Notes: generated by a model not told the origin, from the sequence alone. A DNA stretch of 64,000 nt from MWDV01 sp002070715 (GCA_035411585.1 DAONTI010000019.1:1-64000); one strand, 5' to 3'. Numbered from the stretch's first letter, positions 40,694 to 49,698 are shown. A program made the numbers and translations.

Positions 40694-43528
40694 ATGACCC
40701 CAACCCAACAACTGGCGACGCTGGCGGCAACCAACTGTGCCGTCGCCTTCGATAACCTCACGCGCCAGCTTTATGCCACCGACGCCTCGATCTACCAGAT
40801 TGAACCGGCGGCGGTCGCGTTTCCCCGGGATGGCCGGCAAGCCAGCGCCATCATCCGCGCGGCGGCGGAAGCCGGATTGTCCGTGACCCCCCGCGGCGCG
40901 GGCACCGGTCTGGCGGGCGGCGCGCTGGGCGACGGGGTGGTGGTGGATTTTGCCCGGCACAACAACCGCATCGGCAAGTTCGATCGCGAAGCGCGGACGG
41001 TGGAGGTCGGGCCGGGCGTGGTGTTGGACCAGCTCAACGCGTTCCTCAAACCGTTCGGGCTTTGTTTTGGTCCGGACGTGGCCACCAGTTCGCGGGCCAC
41101 CCTGGGCGGCATGATCGCGAGCAATTCCTCCGGCACCCACACCCCGGTCTATGGCACCACCGCCGAGCACGTGCGGGCGCTGGAGATTGTGCTGGCGGAT
41201 GGGCGCGTCCGCCGGATCGGGCCGGGCGAAGACCCGTTGCGCGCGCAACGCGAATTGGTGGAAGACCTGGTCCAGCTCAACAGCCTGCAAATCCAGGAGC
41301 GCATGCCGGAAGGCTTGACCAAGCGCTGGCCGGGGTATGGCTTGGACCGTTTTCTCCGCGATCCCGGCAACCTGAACCACATCCTGTGCGGCAGCGAAGG
41401 GACGCTCGCGGGCATTGTCGCCGCCGAACTCAACGTCGTGCCGCTGCCCGCCGAAAAAGGCCTGGGCGTGTTGTTCTTCGATTCCGTCGCCGAGGCCATG
41501 CAGGCCACGGTGGCGTTGCTGGATCTGCACCCGGCGGCGATTGAACACATTGACCGCGTGCTGCTCGATCAAACCCGCGGACAGTTGGCCTTCCAAGCGG
41601 CGCGCGATCTGCTGGCGCTGGACGCGCAACCGAGCGAGGCGTTGCTGGTGGTGGAGTTTTTTGATCACGTGGCGGACAAACTCGCCCTGCTGGAACAGCG
41701 GCGGCTGGGACGGCGGCGCCGGATGGTGACCGCGCCCGCCGACATGGACCGCGTCTGGGCGTTGCGCAAGGCCGGGTTGTCGTTGCTGACCGGGTGCCCG
41801 GGCGACGCCAAACCGGTGACCGGCATTGAAGACACCGCCGTGCGCCCGCACCAGTTGCCCGAATACGTGGCGGCGTTGCAGGCGGTAATGGCGAAACTCG
41901 GCCTTCAGGCGTCCTATTACGGACACGCGGCCTCCGGTTTGTTGCACGTGCGGCCCGTGCTGGATTTGCACCTGGCGGAGGACGTGCGTCGCTTCCGCCA
42001 GGTGGCGGAGGAGGTGTCGGAACTGGTGTTGCAGTTCAAAGGCTCGCTGGCGGCGGAACACGGCGTGGGCATCGCGCGCACCGAGTTCATGGCCCGGCAG
42101 CTCAGCGAGGAGTTGTTGACGGCGATGCGGGAGATCAAGCGTTCGTTTGATCCCCATAATCTGTTTAATCCCGGCAAGATCATTCCGGACGAACGGTTCG
42201 CGTTGGATACGCACCTGCGGCTGGGCGCGAACTACGCATTAAAACTACCCTTCGAACCGGTGCTCGCCTTTGCCGCGAAGGACGGCTCTTTCATCCGCAA
42301 CCTGGAGCAATGCAACGGCTGCGGCGGCTGCCGCAAACTCACGCCCACCATGTGCCCGACCTTCATCGCGACCGGCGAGGAAAGCATGTCCACGCGGGGC
42401 CGGGCCAATCTCATCCGCGCGGCGCTGGAGTTGCGCGGCCTCGAAGGCGGCGATCCGCTGCGCGCGGCGGAACTGGACATGGCGTTGAGCAATTGTTTGT
42501 CCTGCAAAGCCTGCGCCACGGAGTGTCCGTCCAATGTGAACCTGGCGTTGTTGAAGGCCGAATTGCTGCACGCGCGGTGGCAGCGCGACGGGTTATCCCT
42601 GCCCGCGCGCGTGTTCAGCGCGGTGGACACCTTGGGGCGGCTGGGCACGAAGTTTCCCGGGCTGGCCAACGCCTTGTTGGAATGGACCTGGGTGCGCCGC
42701 CTGCTCCGGGCCACGCTGGGGATTTCCATGGAACGCGACCTGCCCCCTTACGCGCGCCAGCGGTTTGATCGTTGGTTTGCCGCCCGCGCGGCGCCGGCCT
42801 TCAAGCCGCATCGCGGACCGGTCATTTTGTGGGATGACACCTTTGTGCGGTATCACGAACCGGATATTGGCCGGGCGGCGGTTTATGTCCTGGAAACGGC
42901 GGGGTTCGAGGTGCGGCTGGCGAACGGGCGCGCGTGCTGCGGCCGGCCCGCCTTCAGCCAAGGCAACCTGACCGCGGCGCAACGGCTGGGCAAACACAAC
43001 CTCGCGTTGCTGGCGGCGGGGGACCCGGCCGTGCCGATCCTCTTTCTCGAACCCTCGTGTTATTCGATGTTCGTGGAGGATTACCGGGAATTGAAACTGC
43101 CGGGGGCGACGGCCGTGGCGCGGCGTTGTTTTCTCTTTGAGCAATTCATCGAAAACCTGCTGGAACGCGAGCCGCACGCCCTCTGGTTCAATCACACCCC
43201 CGCCAACGTGCTGATCCACGCGCATTGTCACGCCAAAGCGCTGACCGATACGTCCGGCATGGCGCGGCTGGCGGCCCGGTTGCCGGAACGCCGCGTGACC
43301 CTGCTGGATTCCGGATGCTGCGGCATGGCCGGCGCGTTCGGCGCGCTGGAATCGAAATACGAACTCTCCCTGAAAATCGCCGAGCCTTTGCTGGAACAAA
43401 TCCGGCATCAACCGTTCGGGACCATCGTGGTGGCGTCGGGCACCAGTTGCCGCCAGCAGATCACGCATCAGGTGCCCGTTCGCACCTGGCACATGGCCCA
43501 GTTACTGGCAGACGCGTTGCGAAAGTAA
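40694..43528 (+). CDS. fused FAD- and Fe-S-binding 2-hydroxyacid dehydrogenase (YdiJ/Dld-like)
   Basis: 944-aa single-chain counterpart of GlcD plus GlcF. N-terminal FAD_binding_4 domain: TPRGAGTGLAGGALGDG, TLGGMIASNSSGTHTPVYGTT and CGSEGTLAGIV. The FAD-oxidase C domain includes GHAASGLLHVRP and AAEHGVGIARTE. Two ferredoxin motifs follow (CNGCGGCRKLTPTMCP and CLSCKACATECP, about 535-620), then two CCG domains (NGRACCGRPAFS and LDSGCCGMAGAFG). Relatives oxidise D-2-hydroxyglutarate or D-lactate and feed electrons to quinones. It is probably a membrane-associated cytoplasmic enzyme; no signal. The specific substrate is not readable. It is a functional parallel of the split GlcDF at 17.3-20.0 kb, which may handle a different 2-hydroxy acid. 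Confidence 0.88.
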   Translation: MTPTQQLATLAATNCAVAFDNLTRQLYATDASIYQIEPAAVAFPRDGRQASAIIRAAAEAGLSVTPRGAGTGLAGGALGDGVVVDFARHNNRIGKFDREARTVEVGPGVVLDQLNAFLKPFGLCFGPDVATSSRATLGGMIASNSSGTHTPVYGTTAEHVRALEIVLADGRVRRIGPGEDPLRAQRELVEDLVQLNSLQIQERMPEGLTKRWPGYGLDRFLRDPGNLNHILCGSEGTLAGIVAAELNVVPLPAEKGLGVLFFDSVAEAMQATVALLDLHPAAIEHIDRVLLDQTRGQLAFQAARDLLALDAQPSEALLVVEFFDHVADKLALLEQRRLGRRRRMVTAPADMDRVWALRKAGLSLLTGCPGDAKPVTGIEDTAVRPHQLPEYVAALQAVMAKLGLQASYYGHAASGLLHVRPVLDLHLAEDVRRFRQVAEEVSELVLQFKGSLAAEHGVGIARTEFMARQLSEELLTAMREIKRSFDPHNLFNPGKIIPDERFALDTHLRLGANYALKLPFEPVLAFAAKDGSFIRNLEQCNGCGGCRKLTPTMCPTFIATGEESMSTRGRANLIRAALELRGLEGGDPLRAAELDMALSNCLSCKACATECPSNVNLALLKAELLHARWQRDGLSLPARVFSAVDTLGRLGTKFPGLANALLEWTWVRRLLRATLGISMERDLPPYARQRFDRWFAARAAPAFKPHRGPVILWDDTFVRYHEPDIGRAAVYVLETAGFEVRLANGRACCGRPAFSQGNLTAAQRLGKHNLALLAAGDPAVPILFLEPSCYSMFVEDYRELKLPGATAVARRCFLFEQFIENLLEREPHALWFNHTPANVLIHAHCHAKALTDTSGMARLAARLPERRVTLLDSGCCGMAGAFGALESKYELSLKIAEPLLEQIRHQPFGTIVVASGTSCRQQITHQVPVRTWHMAQLLADALRK

Positions 43529-43566
43529 TCCAGCGGCGGCGATGCGCGCTCCGGTCGCGGCGGCAC

Positions 43567-44361
43567 TCACGCCAGCCCACGGAAAAATCGTTCAGCGGTC
43601 GCGCAGGTGGCTACGCTCAATTCGTCCAGGGAAACGCCTTTCACCTGTGCCGCGACCGTCGCTATTTCCCGGACATACGCCGGTTCACATCGTTTGCCGC
43701 GATACGGCATCGGCGCCAGGAACGGGCAATCCGTTTCGAGCATGAACCGGTCCAACGGCGTGGCGGCCAGGGTGTCACGAATGTTGCGGCCGTTTTTGAA
43801 CGTGAGAATGCCAGTGAAACTGACCAGCGACCCCGCTGCCACGACCCGCCGCATCTCTTCCACTCCGTCCGCAAAACAGTGAAACACCCCGCGCACGCGA
43901 TCCGCGAACGGCTGGAACAGGGCGAATGTTTCCTCGAAAGCGGCGCGTTGATGAATCACACAGTTCAGCCCGGTCTCCGCCGCGACCTTGAGATGCTGCG
44001 TAAACAGCGCGGCCTGACGTTGGCGGCTGCGCTCCGCGGCGGCGGGATCGGCCGGCAGACGGTAATAATCAATCCCCGTTTCGCCCAGCCCGACGACCCG
44101 CGGATGCCGGGCCAGCTCGCGCAAGGCCTCGGGGAAATCCGCCGGCGCTTCCATCGCCTGATTGGGATGCCACCCCACCACCGCATAAATCTGGGGATGT
44201 TGTTCCGCCAAAGCGAGGCACTGCCGGCTGCTGGCGAGGTCCGTGCCGATGGCGATGAGTTTCCGGATGCCCGCCGCCCGCGCGCGTTCCAGGACTTGCG
44301 GGAAATCCGCCGCAAAATCCGGATAATCCAGATGTCCGTGGGTGTCGTAAAACGTGGCCAT
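43567..44361 (-). CDS. TatD family metal-dependent hydrolase
   Basis: 264-aa TIM-barrel hydrolase of the TatD DNase family (3'-5' exonuclease or deoxyribonuclease activity known for E. coli TatD and relatives). Metal ligands: YDTHGHLDYPDF (HxH, about 8-10), GLGETGIDYYR (Glu), CVIHQRAA and VFHCFADG (His), and LETDCPFLAP (Asp) near the C-terminus. From the ATG at 44361 the protein begins MATFYDTHGHLD, exactly as in the family; a GTG at 44379 would add six residues. It is convergent with the FAD/Fe-S dehydrogenase gene and divergent from thyA. Confidence 0.9.
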   Translation of the reverse strand: MATFYDTHGHLDYPDFAADFPQVLERARAAGIRKLIAIGTDLASSRQCLALAEQHPQIYAVVGWHPNQAMEAPADFPEALRELARHPRVVGLGETGIDYYRLPADPAAAERSRQRQAALFTQHLKVAAETGLNCVIHQRAAFEETFALFQPFADRVRGVFHCFADGVEEMRRVVAAGSLVSFTGILTFKNGRNIRDTLAATPLDRFMLETDCPFLAPMPYRGKRCEPAYVREIATVAAQVKGVSLDELSVATCATAERFFRGLA

Positions 44362-44501
44362 GCTGTGTCTGCCTGTCACGCGCCAGCTTGCCGCCCGCGC
44401 CCGGCAACCGCAACCGCCAAAACAAAATCGCGGGAATAATCATTGGCGGACAACGCCGCGCGCGGCATCATCCTCCCACCGCTTCACCCAGCGGCCATAG
44501 C

Positions 44502-45293
44502 ATGACGCAATATCTTGATTTGCTCCGGCACGTGTTGGCGCACGGCAAATTCAAATCCGACCGCACCGGCACGGGTTGTTATTCGGTCTTTGGCGCCCAA
44601 GCGCGGTTTCCCCTGGCCGAATCCTTTCCCCTGCTCACCACGAAAAAACTGCACGTCAAATCCATCATCCACGAGTTGCTTTGGTTCATCGCGGGCGATA
44701 CCAACGTGAAATCCCTCCAGGCACACGGGGTGACCATCTGGGATGAATGGGCCGGGCCGGATGGTGACCTGGGGCGCATCTACGGGGCGCAATGGACCGA
44801 CTGGCGCACGCCCCACGGTTCCATCAACCAGCTTGATTGGGTGGTGCGCGAGCTGCGGCAGAATCCCGACAGCCGCCGGTTGATCGTGACGGCCTGGAAT
44901 CCCGGCGAGCTGGATCAGATGGCCCTGCCGCCGTGCCACACGCTGTTTCAATTTTACGTGAACGGGGGACAACTGAGCTGCCAGCTTTATCAACGCAGCG
45001 CGGACATCTTTTTGGGCGTGCCCTTCAACATCGCCAGCTACGCGCTGTTGACGTTGATGATGGCGCAAGTGTGCGGGCTGGCGCCGGGCGAGTTTGTGCA
45101 TACCTTTGGCGACCTGCATCTCTATGCCAATCATCAGGAACAAGCCCGGCTTCAACTCAGCCGGGCCCCGCGGCCCCTCCCGACGATGCAATTGAATCCC
45201 GCGATTACCCGCCTGGAAGATTTCCGGTACAACGATTTTGAGCTGGTGGATTACACGCCCCACCCGGCCATCAAAGCCCCGGTGGCGGTTTGA
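44502..45293 (+). CDS. thyA: thymidylate synthase
   Basis: 263-aa enzyme converting dUMP and 5,10-methylene-tetrahydrofolate into dTMP and dihydrofolate. Landmarks: RTGTGCYSVFG (phosphate loop Arg), LTTKKLHVKSIIHELLWF, GRIYGAQWTDW, the catalytic Cys145 in LPPCHTLFQFYV, LSCQLYQRSADIFLGVPFNIASYALL, HLYANHQEQ. The length matches the standard family. The open frame reaches further upstream, but homology begins at ATG 44502. folA follows after 16 bp, a functional pair since DHFR regenerates the folate oxidised here. Confidence 0.97.
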   Translation: MTQYLDLLRHVLAHGKFKSDRTGTGCYSVFGAQARFPLAESFPLLTTKKLHVKSIIHELLWFIAGDTNVKSLQAHGVTIWDEWAGPDGDLGRIYGAQWTDWRTPHGSINQLDWVVRELRQNPDSRRLIVTAWNPGELDQMALPPCHTLFQFYVNGGQLSCQLYQRSADIFLGVPFNIASYALLTLMMAQVCGLAPGEFVHTFGDLHLYANHQEQARLQLSRAPRPLPTMQLNPAITRLEDFRYNDFELVDYTPHPAIKAPVAV

Positions 45294-45309
45294 ATCCGAT
45301 AAACGAAAA

Positions 45310-45792
45310 GTGAACACCCCCTTCCAAGCCATTGCCGCCATGGCGCGCAACCGCGTGATCGGGGCGGGGAACCGGCTGCCCTGGCATTTGCCCGAAGATT
45401 TCAAATGGTTCAAGCGGATGACCATCGGCCAGGTGATTGTGATGGGGCGCAAGACGTTTGAATCCATCGGCAAGCCGTTGCCCCAGCGGGAAACCATCGT
45501 CCTGACGCGCTCCGGCTGGACGCATCCGGGGGTGCGCGTGGCCGCCAGTCTAGCGGAAATCCCGCAATGGGCGGGCGACCGGCGCGTGTTCATTTGCGGC
45601 GGAGCGCAGGTATATCAGGAGGCCCTGCCGCACTGTTCGGATCTTTACCTGACGCTGGTCAAACGCGAGGTCGTGGGCGACACGTTCTTTCCCCCCTTCG
45701 AGGAGCAGTTTGCGTTGGTCGGCGAACTGATGGACAACCCGGACTTTACGATTCTTCATTACCGCCGCCGCACCCTCCTGTCATCGGCATGA
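45310..45792 (+). CDS. folA: dihydrofolate reductase
   Basis: 160-aa NADPH-dependent enzyme reducing dihydrofolate to tetrahydrofolate. Typical segments: AIAAMARNRVIGAGNRLPWHLPEDFKWF (Met20-like loop with the catalytic acid Glu), VIVMGRKTFESIGKPLP (NADPH site), VFICGGAQVYQEALP, and LYLTLVKREVVGDTFFPP. Translation starts at a GTG (45310) 16 nt after the thyA stop; AAACGAAAA upstream is only weakly ribosome-site-like. It recycles the product of ThyA and is almost certainly co-transcribed with it. Confidence 0.95.
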   Translation: MNTPFQAIAAMARNRVIGAGNRLPWHLPEDFKWFKRMTIGQVIVMGRKTFESIGKPLPQRETIVLTRSGWTHPGVRVAASLAEIPQWAGDRRVFICGGAQVYQEALPHCSDLYLTLVKREVVGDTFFPPFEEQFALVGELMDNPDFTILHYRRRTLLSSA

Positions 45793-45808
45793 CGCCCGAC
45801 TTTGAACT

Positions 45809-45836
45809 TTGGCTCGGGCGCCCGGGCCTTTAAGCT
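45809..45836 (+). promoter_or_regulatory. candidate promoter of murJ
   Basis: TTGGCT (45809-45814), 16-nt GC-rich spacer, TAAGCT (45831-45836), then 8 nt to the ATG at 45845. It would allow murJ transcription independent of thyA-folA, again almost leaderless. Confidence 0.35.
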
Positions 45837-45844
45837 CCGCGCGC

Positions 45845-47413
45845 ATGTCGCAGATGTTGAAATCGTCCGCCGCGATGGCGGGCGCCACGCTGACCAGCCG
45901 GATTCTCGGCATGGTGCGGGAGATGGTGTATGCGCGGTTCATGGGCGACGGCTGGGTGGCGGGTGCGTTTCAAGTGGCGTTCACCATGCCCAACCTGTTC
46001 CGCCGTCTGCTGGGCGAAGGCGCGCTCACGGCGGCGTTTATTCCGATCTTCAAGGAGAAAGAAAAGACCGGGCCTCCGGCCGAGATGTGGCGCGCGGCCA
46101 ACGCGGTGATTTCCGGCATGATCGTGGCGTGCGCGGTCATCATCGGCTTGGTGCTGCTCGGGGTGTCGCTGGCCCTGGCCTTCGGCGATTTCGAGGCCAA
46201 GACCCATCTAATGCTGTCCCTGTTGCGCGTGATGTTTCCCTACATGCTGCTGGTCTGCCTGACGGCGGTGTTCATGGGGATGCTGAACGCGCGCGGTCAT
46301 TTTTTCATTCCGGCCTTGGGCGCGACCCTGCTGAACGTGGTGCTGATCGCCTCGGTGATTTTTCTGGCGCCGCGCATGGGGCGCGAACTGCACGAGCAGA
46401 TTTACGCGCTGGCCCTCGGCGTGCTGGTGGCCGGCGTGGCGCAGGCCGCCTTTCAACTGCCGTCCCTGCGGGGGGAAGGATTCCGGTATGCGTGGGTGAC
46501 ACCGTGGCGCGACCCAACGGTGCAGCGCACGGTGCGGCAAATGATTCCGGGCACGATCGGGGTGGCGGCGTTTCACATCAACGTGGTCATCATCCAGAAC
46601 CTGGGCTTGTGGTTGGATACCCCGCAATCGCCCGTGATCGCGCCCTTCAACTACGCCGTGCGGTTGATGGAATTGCCCCAGGGGGTTTTTGGCATCTCCG
46701 TGGCGACCTATCTGCTGCCCACGCTGGCGGGGTTGGCGGCGGAGAAGGATTTTGCGGCGTTTCGCGTCAATCTGCGCCAGGCGCTCAGTCATTTGCTGCT
46801 GGTCAATCTGCTGGCGGCCGTGCTGTTGGTGCTGCTGGCCGAGCCGATCATCCGCTTGCTGTTCGAAGGCCGGCGGTTCGGCCCGGACGCCACCCTGCGC
46901 GCCGCGTGGGCATTGCAATGCCTGGCGCCCAGTCTCCTGGCGTATTCGTGGGTGAACATTCTGGCCCGCGCCTTCTTTGCGTTGGGCGACACCAAGACGC
47001 CCATGAAAATCAGCGTGGTTTGTCTGGGGATCAACCTGGTGTTGGCGGTGGGGTTGGCCCAGTGGTTCCGCCAGGGAGGCTTGGGCATGGCCAACACGCT
47101 CAGCTCCGCGTTGAACTGCGGGTTACTATTCTACGCGCTGCGCCGCAAGCTGAAGACACTGGAGTTGGCGCCCTTGCGGGCCAGTCTCGCCGGACTCGCT
47201 GCGGCGGGGTTCGCGGCTGGAGTTGTGACGTGGATGATCGGGAGCACTTGGGAACAGGCGTTGGGACACGGGACCGTCGTCTTGCAGTTGGGCGCGGTGT
47301 TTGTTCCGGCGGGCGCGGCGGCGTTGGTTTACGGATTGATCGCCTGGATATGCCGCGTGCCGGCGATCACCGAACTGGCCGATTGGGCCCTGGCCCGGCT
47401 GCGGCGTCGTTGA
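45845..47413 (+). CDS. murJ: lipid II flippase MurJ (MviN)
   Basis: 522-aa inner-membrane protein of the MOP superfamily that flips lipid-linked peptidoglycan precursor. About 13-14 hydrophobic segments. Signatures: SRILGMVREMVYARFMGDG (conserved Arg), AFQVAFTMPNLFRRLLGEGALTAAFIPIF, PQGVFGISVATYLLPTLAG and LLFEGRRFGPDATLRAAWAL. The length is in the usual family range. Start at ATG 45845 (MSQMLKSSAAMAGATLTSR). It lies 52 bp after folA on the same strand and probably has its own promoter. A hairpin after the gene mainly suits the convergent GNAT gene. Confidence 0.95.
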   Translation: MSQMLKSSAAMAGATLTSRILGMVREMVYARFMGDGWVAGAFQVAFTMPNLFRRLLGEGALTAAFIPIFKEKEKTGPPAEMWRAANAVISGMIVACAVIIGLVLLGVSLALAFGDFEAKTHLMLSLLRVMFPYMLLVCLTAVFMGMLNARGHFFIPALGATLLNVVLIASVIFLAPRMGRELHEQIYALALGVLVAGVAQAAFQLPSLRGEGFRYAWVTPWRDPTVQRTVRQMIPGTIGVAAFHINVVIIQNLGLWLDTPQSPVIAPFNYAVRLMELPQGVFGISVATYLLPTLAGLAAEKDFAAFRVNLRQALSHLLLVNLLAAVLLVLLAEPIIRLLFEGRRFGPDATLRAAWALQCLAPSLLAYSWVNILARAFFALGDTKTPMKISVVCLGINLVLAVGLAQWFRQGGLGMANTLSSALNCGLLFYALRRKLKTLELAPLRASLAGLAAAGFAAGVVTWMIGSTWEQALGHGTVVLQLGAVFVPAGAAALVYGLIAWICRVPAITELADWALARLRRR

Positions 47414-47448
47414 AAAATAAAACCGGGAGCGCGCGTTCGGGCTCCCGG
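47411..47448 (-). terminator. intrinsic terminator of the GNAT gene
   Basis: Read on the minus strand, a perfect 8-bp stem (CCGGGAGC/GCTCCCGG, 10-nt loop, 47423-47448) is followed by TTTTATTTTT (47413-47422). This is a textbook Rho-independent layout for the gene ending at 47469. The hairpin also lies just past the murJ stop. Confidence 0.8.
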
Positions 47449-47468
47449 CTGGCCTGGCGTCCGGTTGG

Positions 47469-48050
47469 TCAACCGGCGGAAGCGTATTCCTCGTCGGTAA
47501 TGAGGTCTATCCCCATCAGGACGTAATCGAGCGGACGGTATTTCATGTCGCGCAAATAATCGCGCAGACGCACCAATTCGCGAAAGCCCAGTTGCATGAG
47601 AGCGCGAATGGCCACCTTGCGGTCCCCGTTCAACTCCGCCTCCAATTTTTTCAGCCCGGCGTAGGGCGCGACGTGCAAAATTTCCTGCGCCAGTAATTTG
47701 GCCACGTCCACGCCCCGAAAATCCTTGTGGGTCAGCATGGTCAACAGGCCGATGTGCCGTTTCCAGCCGCCGTGGCGCTGGTGCAGCGTGGCCTCGCCGA
47801 CGATCTTGCCTTTCACGAGCATGACCAAGGTGAGGTTTTGCTCATAATCAATTTTGGCGCACCAGTCGCGCAGCAGCCGTTTATCGCTGAGCGGACGTTT
47901 AATGAACAATCGTTCCGCCTCCGGCACCGCCTCAAAAAACTTGCGCAGCCGCGCCTCATCCTGCCGCTGCAAAGGCCGCACGACACATTCCGTCCCGTCC
48001 CGCAGGCGGAAGTTTACCGGATATTTGTCCAACGCGAATTCGAGTGACAT
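47469..48050 (-). CDS. GNAT family N-acetyltransferase
   Basis: 193-aa GCN5-related acyltransferase. The acetyl-CoA fold is visible around LVMLVKGKIVGEATLH, HIGLLTMLTHKDFRGVDVAKLLAQEIL (pyrophosphate-loop region, with the usual Q/RxxGxG/A replaced by DFRGVDVA) and KLEAELNGDRKVAIRALMQLGF. The N-terminal DGTECVVRPLQRQDEARLRKFFEAVPEAERLF resembles GNAT domains of the acetyl-CoA-synthetase-associated type. Start at ATG 48050, preceded by GGAGG 10 nt upstream, one of the few clear Shine-Dalgarno sequences here, and by a possible TTGACG -35. Substrate unknown; protein lysine acetylation or small-molecule acylation are both possible. Confidence 0.82.
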   Translation of the reverse strand: MSLEFALDKYPVNFRLRDGTECVVRPLQRQDEARLRKFFEAVPEAERLFIKRPLSDKRLLRDWCAKIDYEQNLTLVMLVKGKIVGEATLHQRHGGWKRHIGLLTMLTHKDFRGVDVAKLLAQEILHVAPYAGLKKLEAELNGDRKVAIRALMQLGFRELVRLRDYLRDMKYRPLDYVLMGIDLITDEEYASAG

Positions 48051-48222
48051 AAACAACTGGCCTCCATGTCTCCCATTCGGTCGCCCCGCGTCAACAGTAA
48101 ATTTCCGCCGGCCCCATTTTGGGCGCCGCCCGCCGCCCACCTGGACCGCGCCGACAAACGGTGCGGCATGGACGCGGGCGCGTTCCAAAGCGGCGGCGGC
48201 AACCGTCCGCCCGGGCCGCTCG

Positions 48223-49086
48223 TCACACCTTGTTCATCTGCCGGAGCGCCTCGAAACTGCGCTTCACCGCATCCAACGGGTCCTGGCTGGTTTCATGCTC
48301 GACGATGTACCATTCCGTGCCGCCCTGGGTTTCGCAGAATTGAAACACGCCGGGCCAATCCACCTTGTCCTCGCCGATGACCGCTTCCTTGCCGCCGCCG
48401 TTGGCTTTCAAATGAATGGTGATGGCGCGCCCGGGATACCGTTTGAGCACCTCAACCGGATCCGCGCCGCCCTCGGCGCAGTTGCTGGTGTCCAGTTGCA
48501 TGATCACTTCGCGCCGGGTATTGCCAAAGAACAAATCCCACGCGGGCACCCCATCAATCTGCTGAAAGTCATGCGCGTGCGCGTGGTAGCCCACCCACAT
48601 GCCGGCTGCCTGCGCGGCGGGGACCGCGTCGTTGAATTGTTCCGCTTTGGTCAGCCAATCCTGCCGGGTCTTGCCCTGCATCCAGGGGCAGATGAGATAT
48701 TTGTTCCCCAGGATCCGGTTGAACTCAATGGTTTCCGCAAGTTTGTCGGCGAGTAGGGTTTCGTAGGGCGTGTGCGTGCCGCAGGCGACGAGGCCGTGAT
48801 CGTCCAGCATCTGGCGCAGTTCCTGGGCGGTGCGCCCATGATAGCCGGCAAACTCCACGCCGTGATAACCGATCTGCGCAATGGCCGCCAGCGTGCCCGG
48901 CAAATCTTGTTTGCACTGCTCGCGCACGGAATAAAGCTGAACCCCGACGGGAATCTTGCGCCCGGCGCGGCCACCCGAGTCCGCGCAACCGGCCGCCAGA
49001 GCCAGGGCCGAGACACTCAACGCCGCTTGACCGAGAAATTCGCGGCGGGAAACAGAAGAGGAAAAAACAGGTTTCATGGCTTTCAT
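48223..49086 (-). CDS. exported sugar phosphate isomerase/epimerase-like TIM barrel
   Basis: 287-aa protein of the xylose-isomerase-like AP endonuclease family 2. The N-terminus holds a Tat motif plus lipobox-like end: VSRREFLGQAALSVSALALAAGC, so it is probably exported folded and perhaps lipid-anchored. Barrel motifs: IPVGVQLYSVREQ, IAQIGYHGVEFAGYHG, MWVGYHAHAHDF (metal His), IMQLDTSNCAEGG (metal Asp), ITIHLKANGG and EWYIVEHET (metal Glu). It is related to proteins annotated as sugar phosphate isomerases or 3-keto-glycoside-processing enzymes, often paired with exported Gfo/Idh dehydrogenases; one such is at 12.8 kb. The ATGs at 49086 and 49077 are both possible starts. Confidence 0.85.
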   Translation of the reverse strand: MKAMKPVFSSSVSRREFLGQAALSVSALALAAGCADSGGRAGRKIPVGVQLYSVREQCKQDLPGTLAAIAQIGYHGVEFAGYHGRTAQELRQMLDDHGLVACGTHTPYETLLADKLAETIEFNRILGNKYLICPWMQGKTRQDWLTKAEQFNDAVPAAQAAGMWVGYHAHAHDFQQIDGVPAWDLFFGNTRREVIMQLDTSNCAEGGADPVEVLKRYPGRAITIHLKANGGGKEAVIGEDKVDWPGVFQFCETQGGTEWYIVEHETSQDPLDAVKRSFEALRQMNKV

Positions 49087-49123
49087 GTCGTTAGTGAATA
49101 GTGATACCCAAACGTTCGGGGCT

Positions 49124-49152
49124 AGCCTAAAACAATGACGCCCCCGGGTCAA
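49124..49152 (-). promoter_or_regulatory. candidate promoter of the exported TIM-barrel gene
   Basis: On the minus strand TTGACC (49147-49152), 17-nt spacer, TAGGCT (49124-49129). It leaves an untranslated leader of about 30 nt before 49086. The -10 is identical to that of the alkaline phosphatase promoter. Confidence 0.5.
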
Positions 49153-49218
49153 GACACCGCTTCTTCGCGCCCGGCGGAAACCTTGTCAGGCATTATCCCA
49201 GTAGCGTAGCCTTGCGCC

Positions 49219-49698
49219 ATGCAGACCGAGGGAACGGGGCAGCGTCACGACCCCCACCAGGAATTGACCGATGTATTGCTCTTGCGCGTGCGTTACAGCG
49301 AAACCGATCAGATGGGCACGTTCTACAATTCGCGGGCGCTGGAATGGTTTGAATGCGGGCGCACCGAGTTGATGCGGCGGCGGCTGGGCCGGTCGTACGC
49401 CACTTTGGAAGCGGCCGGCGTGTTTCTGCCGTTGGTCGAGGCGCATCTGGAATTCCAAGGCCCGGCCCGATATGACGATTTGCTGCGCATCGAATCCACG
49501 GTGTCATGGTCGGGACGCGCGCAGTTGCGGTTTCGGGTCCGGATCACACACGCCGAGACAAACCGGGCAGTTGTCCAAGGATACACGCTGCACGCCTTCG
49601 TGGATCGGACGGGCCGTCCCCGCCGCCCCCCGGCGTCATTTCTGGAGTTGATGGCCCAGGCGGCGACCGCCGGGAATGTCCCCGCAACGAAGTCGTAA
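49219..49698 (+). CDS. acyl-CoA thioesterase, YbgC/4HBT hotdog family
   Basis: 159-aa hotdog-fold thioesterase. The signature RVRYSETDQMGTFYNSRALEWFECGRTELMR contains the catalytic Asp30. VEAHLEFQGPARYDDLLRIES and FRVRITHAETNRAVVQGYTLHAFVD complete the fold. YbgC-type enzymes hydrolyse short or hydroxyaromatic acyl-CoAs and, in Proteobacteria, are encoded beside Tol-Pal; no tol genes are found here. Cytoplasmic. It is divergent from the exported TIM-barrel gene and is followed by about 157 bp without a gene. Confidence 0.9.
   Translation: MQTEGTGQRHDPHQELTDVLLLRVRYSETDQMGTFYNSRALEWFECGRTELMRRRLGRSYATLEAAGVFLPLVEAHLEFQGPARYDDLLRIESTVSWSGRAQLRFRVRITHAETNRAVVQGYTLHAFVDRTGRPRRPPASFLELMAQAATAGNVPATKS

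Noticed and set aside
45802..47526. 574-codon plus-strand frame overlapping murJ
   Set aside because: It is an alternative frame of murJ, rich in Gly/Arg; MurJ motifs are only in the frame starting at 45845.
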